From contig JBGTIZ010000198.1 in the NCBI GenBank assembly GCA_041745395.1, forward strand, positions 1 to 17,492: a stretch of 17,492 bases of DNA, read 5' to 3'. Shown here piece after piece: positions 1 through 9,375 of this stretch. Within the stretch, counting starts at the first letter, position 1. Each line of letters begins with the position of its first letter. Made by a program: the position numbers and the translations under genes. The notes beneath the pieces are model-generated. The model ran no database searches. It was not told where the DNA came from and worked only from the letters and a program-made list of their open reading frames with translations. Source of the stretch: Hadersleviella sp041745395 (GTDB taxonomy: Bacteria; Chloroflexota; Anaerolineae; Promineifilales; Promineifilaceae).

Positions 1-2
1 AC

Positions 3-503
3 GGCTGGCAATTCGCCATGGACGAAGGAGCCAACACCCTCGACCCAGGTTCGGGCGGCGTGTTCAATCGACCAGAGGTGCGCGTGGTGCCCTCTACAGA
101 TTTGCCCCCAGCCGAGCACAGCAAATTCATCTTTAATGGGCAGAAAACCATCAAAGCGTTCAAAGGGGGCGCACCCACCAGCTTCAGCATCTTCACCGAC
201 ATTGCCCTCCCAGCCGGAACCTACCAATTCCGCTCCCAATTTTTCCCCGATACCGTCCTCACCTACGAAGGCGGCGGAAGCACCTTTTCTACCGATCCCC
301 TCGCCGCCGAAGCCCGCATCATTTTTAATAATAGCGGCACAAATTGGCAACCCACCAACATTGGTCAGCGCAACGTCGTCACCTATGAATTTACGCTGGA
401 CAGCCCGCAAACCGTGCGCATCGGAACCTCCTTCCGCAATCGCTTTATCATGGCTAATAACGGCTGGTTTATTGATGATTGGGCACTTTACGCCATCCCC
501 TAA
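3..503 (+). CDS. C-terminal part of a secreted beta-rich protein (5' end outside window)
   Basis: The reading frame is open to the left edge, so this is the last ~166 residues of a longer protein; the first ATG in frame (18) is probably internal. The visible part has no membrane helix. It is rich in Gly, Thr, Asn, Phe and aromatic strand patterns, with phrases such as ALPAGTYQFRSQF, VVTYEFTLDSPQTVRIG and a closing NNGWFIDDWALYAIP. This suggests a jelly-roll or carbohydrate-binding-like beta-sandwich at the end of an exported protein. I do not recognise a specific family. It precedes another exported protein by 79 nt; that gap shows no convincing terminator, so the two may be co-transcribed. 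It contains no copy of the CACGGCCGTG palindrome that is frequent further right. Confidence 0.7.
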   Translation, partial: GWQFAMDEGANTLDPGSGGVFNRPEVRVVPSTDLPPAEHSKFIFNGQKTIKAFKGGAPTSFSIFTDIALPAGTYQFRSQFFPDTVLTYEGGGSTFSTDPLAAEARIIFNNSGTNWQPTNIGQRNVVTYEFTLDSPQTVRIGTSFRNRFIMANNGWFIDDWALYAIP

Positions 504-582
504 GGCAACAGAACTGTAACGACTAACACACGCGAGTGACAAGACAGTAACCCAATAGCCACCAATTTATTTAAGGAAAATA

Positions 583-1845
583 ATGAATCGTCAACGCTTC
601 TCCCCTTCAACATGGGTAATCACCAGCATACTCCTACTCCTGACTATACTCACTGTTAGCTTAGCGGTTGGGATCGGTAGCCCAACCGCGACCGCCCGCA
701 TCAGTGAAGAAACAGCTTCTTATCTGCCCATTGTATACACCGCGCCACCGACCCCCACGCCGACGCCCTCACCCACACCTGCCCCCGCTCCCCAATGGTT
801 AAGCAACATCGACTTACCAGGAGCCTCCTGCCCCAACTCCGTGGGCATCAACGACCACACGGGCTATATCTACGTCGCCAATACCCAGAGCGATAACGTC
901 AGCATTTTGCAAAACAACACCTTCCTCAAAAACGTCTTTACCAGTCGCCTTCCCACCTTTGTCGAATCTATCCCCGATACCCCTTACACTTACGTCACCA
1001 ACCTCGGCGACAAAGGGCCAGGAATTAGTCAAATTGCCTACTTTAATGGCTCTGACCTGCAATCAATGTTGCCCGATTATTTCGAGCCAGTGGATGTCCT
1101 CTACAATCCCGTCAACCAGCTCACCTATATCTCTGACCTCGATAGCACGATTCGGGTGTTTAACCGTGACCAATTTGTGGCTGATATTCACATTCCCGAT
1201 GGCGGTTGGTTGCTGACCCTAGCCGTGGATGAAACAACAGGATATATCTACACGGCCGGATGGGAAAAAGGGATGGTGCATGTCATTGATGGCCTCGAGG
1301 TCATCGAATCTTTCCCCGCTGGCTGGGGGACTCATCACATCGCCATAGACCAAGAGCGGGGCTTTATTTATCTGGCGCACTCCGAGCCAAGTGTGGAACG
1401 CCCCCAGAACATCACCGTTTTTCACCGCGACGACCGCACCCTGACCAGCTATGCAACATCTTCCCGCTCTTTATGGGTGTCCGTGGATGCGGATGGCTAC
1501 GCCTATTATCCCAACTACGCCAGCGATAGCGTGACGATTGTGCAGGGGCGCAACCTCATCGGCACCGTCGTGGTGGGCAACAAACCGCGCACTGCCGTCA
1601 GCAACCAGACCACGGGCTACACCCTCGTCACCATCGAAGGGGCGAACGAAGTCGCCCTCTTCAAGTCCGGAACCTTGCTAGGAACCATGCCCGCTGGCGA
1701 AGAACCTTGGTTTGTAACCACCAGCGAAAAGAGTGGTGAGTTTTGGGTTGCCAACCGTTCCTACTACATCTCTTGTGATGATGTGCAACGCTGTTACGAA
1801 ATTTGCAAACCAGCGACCGTGAGCGTCTATGGCACGGCCGAGTAA
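583..1845 (+). CDS. Exported YncE-like beta-propeller protein with Thr/Pro linker
   Basis: The 420-residue protein starts at ATG 583, preceded by AAGGA at 573-577. Residues ~10-32 are a hydrophobic export signal or anchor. Residues ~55-70 form a Thr-Pro-rich linker (TPTPTPSPTPAPAP). The rest is a run of repeated blades with the pattern D-x-TGYIYVAN/TAGW...V-x-V-x-x-x: for example NDHTGYIYVANTQSDNVSIL, DETTGYIYTAGWEKGMVHVI and QTTGYTLVTIEGANEVALF. This is typical of YVTN/YncE-type seven-bladed propellers, which act outside the cell and often bind surface polymers or partners. The C-terminus has a Cys cluster (CDDVQRCYEIC), perhaps a disulfide-stabilised end. The next gene starts 17 nt before this stop, so translation is probably coupled to the GT-C genes. 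The propeller fold is fairly sure; the role is unknown. Confidence 0.8.
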   Translation: MNRQRFSPSTWVITSILLLLTILTVSLAVGIGSPTATARISEETASYLPIVYTAPPTPTPTPSPTPAPAPQWLSNIDLPGASCPNSVGINDHTGYIYVANTQSDNVSILQNNTFLKNVFTSRLPTFVESIPDTPYTYVTNLGDKGPGISQIAYFNGSDLQSMLPDYFEPVDVLYNPVNQLTYISDLDSTIRVFNRDQFVADIHIPDGGWLLTLAVDETTGYIYTAGWEKGMVHVIDGLEVIESFPAGWGTHHIAIDQERGFIYLAHSEPSVERPQNITVFHRDDRTLTSYATSSRSLWVSVDADGYAYYPNYASDSVTIVQGRNLIGTVVVGNKPRTAVSNQTTGYTLVTIEGANEVALFKSGTLLGTMPAGEEPWFVTTSEKSGEFWVANRSYYISCDDVQRCYEICKPATVSVYGTAE

Positions 1846-4054
1846 AAAAAGCGTCCCGCGTGGGGAGGGCAATCCAGCCCTCCCCACGCTTCTCGCTTTG
1901 TCTACCCTGCTTCTCCTTTACTTTCTCTTGGGCGTAGGGTATAGCCACGGCCGTGTGCCCCTCGCCGAATCCCCCGACGAACTCGACCACTTCCAATACA
2001 TTCAAGTTCTCAGCCAGACGGGACAACTGCCCATCATGTCCCCCATCGCCAGTGAAAACGAGACGATGGAGGCCAATCAGCCCCCCCTTTTTTACGCCAC
2101 CCAGAGCCTCCTGCTCCGCTTAGCTGGGCTAGAGGTGGGCGACCGCCTCGACCTGCCACACAACGCCTGCTACTCCTTCGACCCTGCTGACCGTGGACGG
2201 CAAACCTTTTACCAGCACACCACGGCCGAGTTAAACCCCCACACCCCGCCCTACACCGCCTTCTACGCCGCCCGCCTCATCTCCCTGCTCATGGGCGCGG
2301 GCGTGGTTCTGCTGACCTATGCCATTGGCCGCGAAGTCGCCCCGACTGAGCCAACCGTGGCCCTGCTGGCCGCTGGTCTCGTGGGGCTAAATCCCCAATT
2401 TATTTTTATGATGGGCAGTGTCAACAATGATGTGCTAATGGCTCTGTTGGGCACGGCCGTACTTTTTCTCGCTATTCGCGGCCTGCACACCCCTTCCGTT
2501 CGCCTCTACGCCACCCTTGGCCTGCTTTTGGGGCTGGGTTTCCTGACCAAATTTGCCCTCTTCGCCTTTTGGCCGCTGGCCGTGCTATCCGTCCTCGGCG
2601 GCTGGTGGCTCCAGAGCCAAAAGCCACGCCCCCGCCAGCCCGCCCTGACCTATCTCGCGCTCGTCTTGAGCTTGCCCCCGCTGGTGTCGGGCTGGCTCTA
2701 TGTGCGCAATTGGCGCATTTATGGCGACCCGCTCGTCTGGGATGTGCATCTGGCGGCGAAAGGCGACCAAGTATTACGCACCGCGCCGCTCGCGCTGGCG
2801 GATTTAGGGCAGTTTGTGGTCGTTCATTTTCAATCTTTTTGGGGCTTGCTGGGCTGGCTTAATGTGGCCTTGCTGGATTGGATGTATCTGGTCTTGGCTC
2901 TGTTTGTGCTTGTGGCGGTGGGGGGGGGAATCACGGCCGTGTGGCAACGACCCGCGTGGCTTCGCTGGCCAGAACTTATTCTGCTGACAATGGGCGTGGG
3001 GGCAATTTACGCCTCGCTGTTGCGCTACATTTTGACCATTAACTGGTCTGGCTATCAGGGACGGCTGGCGTTTGCGGCCATCGCAGGGATTGGCGTTTTG
3101 CTGGCGGTGGGCTGGGTCGTGCTGTGGGCAAAAATCAATCAGCGCTGGCGTAGATGGCTCTACTTTTTGCCTCTGCTCTTTTTGCTGGGGGTGAATGGCT
3201 GGCTGTGGGGCTGGGGGTTGGGGGCGGCGTATCCCACGGCCGTGTACGCCGACCATCTGCCCCCCATGACCCCACTTTGCATCCGCTCTGCGCCCCATTT
3301 CATCGTGGAAGGGGTAGACCTGCCGCGCGAGTGGGCCGAAGGGCAACCCGCCACGGTGCAACTTGCCATCTGGAGCATGAGCGGGCAAGGCGCAATGCCC
3401 GCCCAACTCAACCTACAGTTGATGGATGGCACGCTCATTGCCCAACAATCGTTCATGTTGAAATGGCAGACCAGCGACAGCCAGCCGTTGGCGGTGCAAA
3501 CCGTGACCTTGACCCCAACCATCGCCCTGCCCCACCCCGCCCAGCTTTTCCTGACGCTCACTATACCTGACCAAGAGCTAACAACGGCCACGAGGCGCGT
3601 TTTAGACCAGCCCGTTGTTTTGGCCGACGGTCGACTCGCTCCCTCTGCGCCTATCCCCGCCGATTTTACCCATGAGGCGGGGGTGACGTTTGGCGATAAA
3701 ATGACGTTATTGGGCTACACGCTTTTGCCCGTGGAGGATGAGGACGCGGTGCGTGTGCGGCTTTATTGGCAAGCGGCGCAACCGTTAGCTGAGGTTTATA
3801 CGACCTTTGTTCATGTCACGGCGACCGATGATTCCACGGCCGTGCTCCTCAGCCAGCAAGACAGCCCCCCGCTCAACGGCCTCTACCCCACCACCCTCTG
3901 GCAAGTCGGCGAGCTCGTCGTCGAAGAGAAAACCATCCCCTTCCCGCCTGAAGCGACAACCCTCTGGGTCGGCGTTTATGGCGCAGAAGGCAACCTGCTT
4001 TTGCCAGATGGCGACGTGCGCTGGCCTCTGCCTTCATCCCCGACCCAGCCATGA
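1829..4054 (+). CDS. GT-C-type polytopic membrane glycosyltransferase-like protein (ArnT/PMT/DUF2142-like) with C-terminal beta domain
   Basis: The 741-residue protein has a first membrane helix at ~19-38, then an acidic extracytoplasmic loop (ESPDELDHFQY) and NQPPLFYATQSLLL. This pattern of D-E-x-x-H followed by 'qPPlyY' is typical of GT-C enzymes of the ArnT, PMT (GT39) and DUF2142 groups, which move sugars from polyprenyl phosphate to targets outside the membrane. About ten more hydrophobic helices follow to ~residue 470. Residues ~480-735 are soluble and beta-rich. The last ~125 residues (LLGYTLLPVE...VRVRLYWQAAQPL...YTTFVHVT...) match a domain at the end of the next protein. The ATG at 1829 lies inside the preceding gene, 17 nt before its stop. 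The stop (TGA 4052-4054) overlaps the next start as ATGA, so translation is probably coupled. The palindrome occurs four times in the gene. Substrate unknown. Confidence 0.8.
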   Translation: MARPSKKSVPRGEGNPALPTLLALSTLLLLYFLLGVGYSHGRVPLAESPDELDHFQYIQVLSQTGQLPIMSPIASENETMEANQPPLFYATQSLLLRLAGLEVGDRLDLPHNACYSFDPADRGRQTFYQHTTAELNPHTPPYTAFYAARLISLLMGAGVVLLTYAIGREVAPTEPTVALLAAGLVGLNPQFIFMMGSVNNDVLMALLGTAVLFLAIRGLHTPSVRLYATLGLLLGLGFLTKFALFAFWPLAVLSVLGGWWLQSQKPRPRQPALTYLALVLSLPPLVSGWLYVRNWRIYGDPLVWDVHLAAKGDQVLRTAPLALADLGQFVVVHFQSFWGLLGWLNVALLDWMYLVLALFVLVAVGGGITAVWQRPAWLRWPELILLTMGVGAIYASLLRYILTINWSGYQGRLAFAAIAGIGVLLAVGWVVLWAKINQRWRRWLYFLPLLFLLGVNGWLWGWGLGAAYPTAVYADHLPPMTPLCIRSAPHFIVEGVDLPREWAEGQPATVQLAIWSMSGQGAMPAQLNLQLMDGTLIAQQSFMLKWQTSDSQPLAVQTVTLTPTIALPHPAQLFLTLTIPDQELTTATRRVLDQPVVLADGRLAPSAPIPADFTHEAGVTFGDKMTLLGYTLLPVEDEDAVRVRLYWQAAQPLAEVYTTFVHVTATDDSTAVLLSQQDSPPLNGLYPTTLWQVGELVVEEKTIPFPPEATTLWVGVYGAEGNLLLPDGDVRWPLPSSPTQP

Positions 4055-7000
4055 GACTTTTGCCCACCCATAAAAAATGGCTGGCTATGGCCGTCATCTT
4101 CGCCCTCGTTCTGCTCTTTTTGGGGCGCGGGTTGCGTCCCGGCTACGTCTGGCTCCCGCTTGATTTGGTGACAACAGCGTGGCCGCCGTGGCAAGAGCCA
4201 AATCAAATCCCCGAGGTGCATAACCCGCTCTTGCTGGACGCGGTGGCCTATATTTACCCCGTCAAACATCTGGTCGGCGAAGCGTTGCGGGCGGGGGAGT
4301 GGCCGCTCTGGAATCCGTATGTGCTGGGCGGCTACCCGCTGACTTATAACACGCAGGCGGGGGTTTTCTATCCGCTGACGTGGCTGTACGGGCTGTTGCC
4401 GCCCGCGTGGGCGGTCAATCTGACCCTGCTCATTCAGCTTTGTTTGGGGGGCTGGTTTATGCTGGGGTATTTGCGCCAGATAGGGTTGCGCTGGGGGGCG
4501 GCTTTGTTCGGGGCGATTTTGTTCATTTTTAATGGGCAGATGATGGTGTGGCTGTCGTGGCAGGTGGTACACACGGCCGTGGTCTGGCTCCCCCTGCAAT
4601 GGTGGCTCATCGAACAACTACGCACCCAACCGAACCCACTCCAGCACCGCAAAACAGTCGGGCAGATAGGCTTATTCGCCGTGGCCTTTGCCCTGCCGTG
4701 GCTGGGCGGCCATTGGACATGGGCCGTCTATGGCAGTCTGACCACGGCCGCTTATGCGGTCTGGCGGGCGCGGGGCGGGTCATGGCGGGGCGCATTGCTG
4801 GGGTTGGGTTTGGGCACGGCCGTGTCTCTACCCCAAGTCATGCCCGCCTTCGTCTACCTCCTCCAAGGCCACCGCGCCCCGCTGACCCTCGCCGAATCGC
4901 TGGCAAACGGCTTGCTCAATCGCGCCGTGTTGCTCGTCGCGCCCAACTTTTTTGGCTCGCCCGTCACGGCGGATTGGTGGGGGCCGGTTAATTTTAATGA
5001 AAGCACCTTTTATATGGGGCTGTTGCCGCTCTTGCTCACGGCCGTGGTTTTGCTCACGCCGTGGCGCACATGGTCAGAAACCACCCGCTTTTGGGTCGGC
5101 TGGGGCGGACTGGGCGCGGCGTGGGCGTTAGGGCCGGGCTATTTGCTCCTCTATCCTCTGCCTGTTTTCAACGGCTGGCTCCCCAGTCGCGCCAGCCTGA
5201 TTCCCATCTTGGCCGTCGCCGTTTTGGCTCCGCTGGGGCTGGAAAAAATGGGCGACCTCTCACCAGCCAAGCGGTGGCGTTTAGGGGGCGGGTTGATGGG
5301 GTTGATAATGGCTCTGGGGCTTCTGTTCACGCTCTGGTATGGGGTTGACCCGCAAAGTGGTGGCGGATGGCTGACCGTCGGGATATTGCTTGTTTTGGTG
5401 TGGGGTTGGCTTGGATTGCTTGGGCAGAAGAGATGGCGAGTGGTGTGGTCCACGGCCGTGGTTCTCCTCCTGTTCGATTTGGCTCTCTTTGGTTATGACT
5501 ACAACACGGCCGCCCCTATCAACCAACTTTACCCTATCACCGCCACAACCCGCTTTTTGCAAACCGAAGCCCCCACCGAACGCATCGCCACCCTCGCCGA
5601 AGGCATGGTCTACTACCCCAACAGCAGTACCGTGCATCAACTCCCCAACATCAGCGGCTACGAACCCGCCATTCTGAGCCGCCTCGTGCGGCTGACCCAA
5701 CAGCTAGAAGGGGAGCGCGATATTATCCGTGAAGGGCGCACCCTCCTGCCCCAGCAAGCGATTCATCATCCCCTGTTCGCCCTGTTCAGCGTCAAACATA
5801 TCCTCTCTATCGATGATATGTTTGCCCCCGCCCCCCTGCCCGTGCTAGAGCAAGAGCCGCAACAGTGGCAACCCGTTCCAGCGGGCACGACCATCAGCCA
5901 AACTATGGCTCTGCCCGAAGCGGGCTTGCACCGGCTGGATGTGCCCCTGCAAAGCACCGAGGCGGGGCAAATCACGATGCGGATTTTTAGCGCAGATGGG
6001 GCGTATGAGTTTGCCAATCACACCGTCGAGAGCGACACACTCACCGATAATTGGGCCTCTTTTTATTTCGCGCCGTTCCCTTCGGAGTGGGGGCGTGATT
6101 TTCAATGGCAGTTAACCAGCGATGTTCCGCTTGAGGTGGGGCAGACCACCGAGGGCGCGTGGGGTGAGCGCGTCTGGCTATTGCCCCGTTCCCAGTTGGT
6201 GCATGAAGCAGGCAAAACGCGCATCTATCTGAGTGAGCATTATTTGCCCCGCGCCTATGTTGTGCCCGAGGCGGTGGCGGTGGCGGATGAGGGAGAGGCA
6301 TTGGCTCTGCTGAAAGCACGGCAACCAGAGGTGGGTTCGTTTGTGGTGCTAGAACAGGCGGGGGATGGTCTGCCCACGGGCAAGGTAGATTGGGGTGAAG
6401 AGGGGGAGGCCACGGCCGTGATAACCACCATCAGCTTCAACCAACTAACGATACAAGCCAGTACCCCCGCCCCCGGCTGGCTGGTGCTGTCCGACACCTA
6501 TTATCCCGGCTGGCAAGCCTCGCTAAACGGACAAACCGTGCCCATCGCCCGCGCCAACAGTATCCAACGTGCCATCTACTTGCCTGAGGCGGGGAGCCAC
6601 ACGGTGCAGTTTTCTTTTTGGCCGCTAGATTGGCTACTGGGGTTGGGCGTGGCGGGATTGGCGGTATTGCTTTGGTTGGGGTTGTGGGTCATGGCTCCTG
6701 TTAAAAAATTAGCCCAAATTGATTTACGGCTATGGCTGGCTCTGCTCTATGTACCTATTGCGGGCGTCATGAATTGGCAGGTCATCCAGACCATGAGCAC
6801 CGCGTTTGCGGGCGGACGGGATGATTTATGGGTGCATGTGTGGACGTTTTGGTGGGTGCTGGAAGCGTGGCAGACGGGTCAAAATCCATTTTTCACCACC
6901 CTGCTTTATTTTCCGCAGGGCGTACCGCTCATCTCTCATAATATCGCGTGGCTCAACATTGCCTTTTGGCTACCGATGCAGGCTCTGTTTGGTGAAATTG

Positions 7001-9231
7001 TCGCCTATAACCTGATGTTCATCACTATTTTTGTGCTGAACAGCGTCTGCATGTATTTCTTCGCGCTGGACGTATTCCAAAAAGTGCCGCAGGCGTTTGT
7101 AGCGGGCTTGGTCTTTGGTTTTTGGCCGTACACGCTTTCCCATTATGACCATCCCAACATGATTTTGCTGTTTGCCGTGCCGCTGACGCTGTTGTGCGTG
7201 CGCCGTCTGCTTTTGCGCCCCGCCGAGGCGAAGCGGTATGTATGGCTCACGGCCGTGTCTATTGCCTTGCTTGGCATTAGCCGTTGGCAACATCTGGTCA
7301 TGGGGTCTGTTTTGCTGGTCGGCTACAGCCTGTATCTGCTGGTCAGCACGGGTCAACTGCGTCTCTGGACGTCGTGGCGCAACCTGACCACGGCCGTGGG
7401 GGTAGCTCTACTCATCATGTTACCCATCATGGCTCCACTGGTGTTGAGCCAAATCGGAGACAACAGCCGTGAACTCGCTATCTTTGAGCCAGACGGCGGG
7501 CGCACAGATTTACTCGCCTACGTTATCTCGCCCACCCTGTATGATGCCGTATGGGGCGAAAATATCACCCCGCAATATCCCCTGTATGCCGCGCCCCATG
7601 AACACATTGCGGGTAGCGGTTTGTATCAGCCGTTTGTGGGGTATGTGGTCTGGCTGTTGCTCCTGCTAGCTCTCTGGCGCGGGGGGCGCGAGGCGGGGGT
7701 GTGGTGGTTGCTGGCGGGCATTTATCTTTTGCTCGCTTTGGGCAATGCGTTGACCATTAACGGACAGACCATGGGCATGCCGCTCCCCTATGGCTGGCTG
7801 GAGTCCACCCCACTGGGGGCGTTTATTCGGCGACCGCATCGGCTAAATACGATGTTGGGGCTACCTGTGGCGATGTTGGTGGGGTATGGCACGGCCGTGT
7901 TGTTGTCTTGGCTCCCGCAAACCCGCCTCCCGCGCAAAGGGGCGATTGTCATGACCACGGCCGTGGTTGGGCTTCTCATCCTCGCCGAAGCGCGGCACAC
8001 CGTGCCCATGATTACCACTCCACTCACCCTGCCCGCTTGGTACAGCACCCTGCCCGAGCGCACGGACACAGTCGATACCTTTGGCCTGCTGGCCTTGCCT
8101 GTGCATCATCGCTCCTACGACAAAAGCCACATGATGCACCAGACCCAGCACGGCTACCCCATCATGACGGGGCACATCTCCCGTATGCCGCCAGAGGCGT
8201 GGGAAGCCCTCGACGAATGGCCGTGGATTGCTTACGCGGTTGAGCGGGGCAATAGGCCTGATTTTTCGTTCATTGCGCCCGGCGCAGAGCTATATCGGTT
8301 GCATCAGCGCGGGGTGCGCTATGTTGTCTTGCACAAGGCGTTGCTCGCGGACGGGTTGCAGGCGATGTGGCGTGATTGGTTGACCATTGAGCCGCTGTAT
8401 GAGGATGATGAGTTGTTGGTGTATGGGACTGAACTGGATGCGGCGCGAGATTTTACGTTGCAACATGCCTTTACGGCTGAGTGGGGCGTGATTCGGGCGC
8501 AGTTGCTTCCGCTGGCGGTGGTGCATGGGGGCATTTTGCGCCCTGATGTGCGCTGGGCGGTGGAGGGTGTGGACTCAAATTCAAACACGGCCGTGTCCCA
8601 AGCCTGTTTTACGCTCGTCGCTAACAACGAAACGACCCGCTACCCGCTCACCTGCCACCCCATCATGCCCGACGACCTTAGCCCAGACAGATGGCCGCCG
8701 CTCAACATTATTCGCCGCCATGACCAGCTACACATACCCGCTGACGTGCCGCCCGATACGTACCAGCTTTGGCTTACGCTCTCTGCGCCCCATGATGAAG
8801 CCCCTCCTTTGAATATGAGTCAAGTCACGATTCACCCCTTTGAGCCGAGCCAGACGCGCTCTATCGTGTGGGAGCCAGATCTCGCTCTGCACGGCTACGA
8901 TTTAGACCAAACGGCCGAGCAGTTAACGCTGACGACTTATTGGCAAGCCCTGCGTGATGTGGAAAAAAGTTACAAGCTGTTTGTGCATCTGGTTGACCCC
9001 GCCACCAGCGACATTGTGGCGCAGAGCGATAGCATCCCGCTGAACTGGACGTATGGCACAAATTTATGGCAAAAGGGGGAGCAGGTGCGTGATGTGGCGC
9101 AACTCTCTCTGGCGGGCGTGCCGTCAGGAGCGTATACGCTGTGGGTGGGCTGGTATGACCAAGAGAATGGGGAAAATTTGCTGACTGAGGGGACGGTGCG
9201 GGTGGAACTCACGGCCGTGGTTGTGGAGTGA
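4051..9231 (+). CDS. Giant fused membrane protein: YfhO-like module + second GT-C-like membrane module + C-terminal beta domain
   Basis: 1726 residues. Residues ~1-880 look like a YfhO-type protein. The signs are a first helix at ~10-28, an acidic loop (LPLDLVTTAWPPWQE), the phrase EWPLWNPYVLGGYPL, many helices to ~480, then a soluble part with LPNISGYEPA and the late motif DTYYPGWQASLNGQ near residue 815, and a closing helix. Residues ~885-1400 start a second, separate membrane module with its own acidic loop (GGRDDLWVHVWTFWW, then NPFFTTLLYFPQGVPL) and ~10 helices. Residues ~1480-1726 are soluble beta-sandwich. The final ~110 residues (HGYDLDQTAEQLTLTTYWQAL...LFVHLVD...TNLWQKGEQV) resemble the end of the upstream protein. 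Both modules are of kinds linked to lipid-linked sugar transfer to surface glycans or teichoic acid. YfhO proteins are usually about half this length, so this is a tandem fusion. The ATGA overlap at 4051-4054 couples it to the gene before. Twelve palindrome copies lie in it. Confidence 0.78.
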   Translation: MRLLPTHKKWLAMAVIFALVLLFLGRGLRPGYVWLPLDLVTTAWPPWQEPNQIPEVHNPLLLDAVAYIYPVKHLVGEALRAGEWPLWNPYVLGGYPLTYNTQAGVFYPLTWLYGLLPPAWAVNLTLLIQLCLGGWFMLGYLRQIGLRWGAALFGAILFIFNGQMMVWLSWQVVHTAVVWLPLQWWLIEQLRTQPNPLQHRKTVGQIGLFAVAFALPWLGGHWTWAVYGSLTTAAYAVWRARGGSWRGALLGLGLGTAVSLPQVMPAFVYLLQGHRAPLTLAESLANGLLNRAVLLVAPNFFGSPVTADWWGPVNFNESTFYMGLLPLLLTAVVLLTPWRTWSETTRFWVGWGGLGAAWALGPGYLLLYPLPVFNGWLPSRASLIPILAVAVLAPLGLEKMGDLSPAKRWRLGGGLMGLIMALGLLFTLWYGVDPQSGGGWLTVGILLVLVWGWLGLLGQKRWRVVWSTAVVLLLFDLALFGYDYNTAAPINQLYPITATTRFLQTEAPTERIATLAEGMVYYPNSSTVHQLPNISGYEPAILSRLVRLTQQLEGERDIIREGRTLLPQQAIHHPLFALFSVKHILSIDDMFAPAPLPVLEQEPQQWQPVPAGTTISQTMALPEAGLHRLDVPLQSTEAGQITMRIFSADGAYEFANHTVESDTLTDNWASFYFAPFPSEWGRDFQWQLTSDVPLEVGQTTEGAWGERVWLLPRSQLVHEAGKTRIYLSEHYLPRAYVVPEAVAVADEGEALALLKARQPEVGSFVVLEQAGDGLPTGKVDWGEEGEATAVITTISFNQLTIQASTPAPGWLVLSDTYYPGWQASLNGQTVPIARANSIQRAIYLPEAGSHTVQFSFWPLDWLLGLGVAGLAVLLWLGLWVMAPVKKLAQIDLRLWLALLYVPIAGVMNWQVIQTMSTAFAGGRDDLWVHVWTFWWVLEAWQTGQNPFFTTLLYFPQGVPLISHNIAWLNIAFWLPMQALFGEIVAYNLMFITIFVLNSVCMYFFALDVFQKVPQAFVAGLVFGFWPYTLSHYDHPNMILLFAVPLTLLCVRRLLLRPAEAKRYVWLTAVSIALLGISRWQHLVMGSVLLVGYSLYLLVSTGQLRLWTSWRNLTTAVGVALLIMLPIMAPLVLSQIGDNSRELAIFEPDGGRTDLLAYVISPTLYDAVWGENITPQYPLYAAPHEHIAGSGLYQPFVGYVVWLLLLLALWRGGREAGVWWLLAGIYLLLALGNALTINGQTMGMPLPYGWLESTPLGAFIRRPHRLNTMLGLPVAMLVGYGTAVLLSWLPQTRLPRKGAIVMTTAVVGLLILAEARHTVPMITTPLTLPAWYSTLPERTDTVDTFGLLALPVHHRSYDKSHMMHQTQHGYPIMTGHISRMPPEAWEALDEWPWIAYAVERGNRPDFSFIAPGAELYRLHQRGVRYVVLHKALLADGLQAMWRDWLTIEPLYEDDELLVYGTELDAARDFTLQHAFTAEWGVIRAQLLPLAVVHGGILRPDVRWAVEGVDSNSNTAVSQACFTLVANNETTRYPLTCHPIMPDDLSPDRWPPLNIIRRHDQLHIPADVPPDTYQLWLTLSAPHDEAPPLNMSQVTIHPFEPSQTRSIVWEPDLALHGYDLDQTAEQLTLTTYWQALRDVEKSYKLFVHLVDPATSDIVAQSDSIPLNWTYGTNLWQKGEQVRDVAQLSLAGVPSGAYTLWVGWYDQENGENLLTEGTVRVELTAVVVE

Positions 9232-9256
9232 AGTCTGGCGTTCTGGCCTTAATTTG

Positions 9257-9298
9257 GTAAAGAGTAAAGAGCAAAAAGTAAAAAGTAAGAAGTAAAAA
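9257..9298. repeat. Heptanucleotide array, consensus GTAAAAA, 6 units
   Basis: Six adjacent 7-nt units of the form G[T/C]AA[A/G][A/G]A start 25 nt after the stop of the giant membrane gene. They are degenerate but keep exact 7-nt phase. The array opens the 326-nt gene-free stretch 9232-9557, which otherwise contains two opposite-orientation arrays (9338-9365, 9537-9557) and the MITE-like element at 9376-9511. I see no gene or clear terminator there. Confidence 0.75.
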
Positions 9299-9337
9299 GT
9301 GGTTTGCGTTCTAGCCAAGGGCTGTCAGACAGACCCA

Positions 9338-9365
9338 ACTTCTCACTTTTCACTTTTCACTTCTT
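9338..9365. repeat. Heptanucleotide array, consensus ACTTTTC, 4 units, inverse orientation
   Basis: Four adjacent 7-nt units (ACTTCTC, ACTTTTC twice, ACTTCTT). The reverse complement rotated is GTGAAAA, so this array runs opposite to the GTAAAAA array at 9257-9298. It ends 10 nt before the left arm of the MITE-like element. Confidence 0.7.
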
Positions 9366-9375
9366 GGCACGGTTC

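Noticed and set aside
3976..4617. Minus-strand 213-codon frame and similar long frames opposite the GT-C genes (for example 2804-3406, 5281-5700)
   Set aside because: They lie antisense to clear membrane-protein genes in GC-rich sequence, have Pro/Arg/Gln-heavy composition and no family resemblance.
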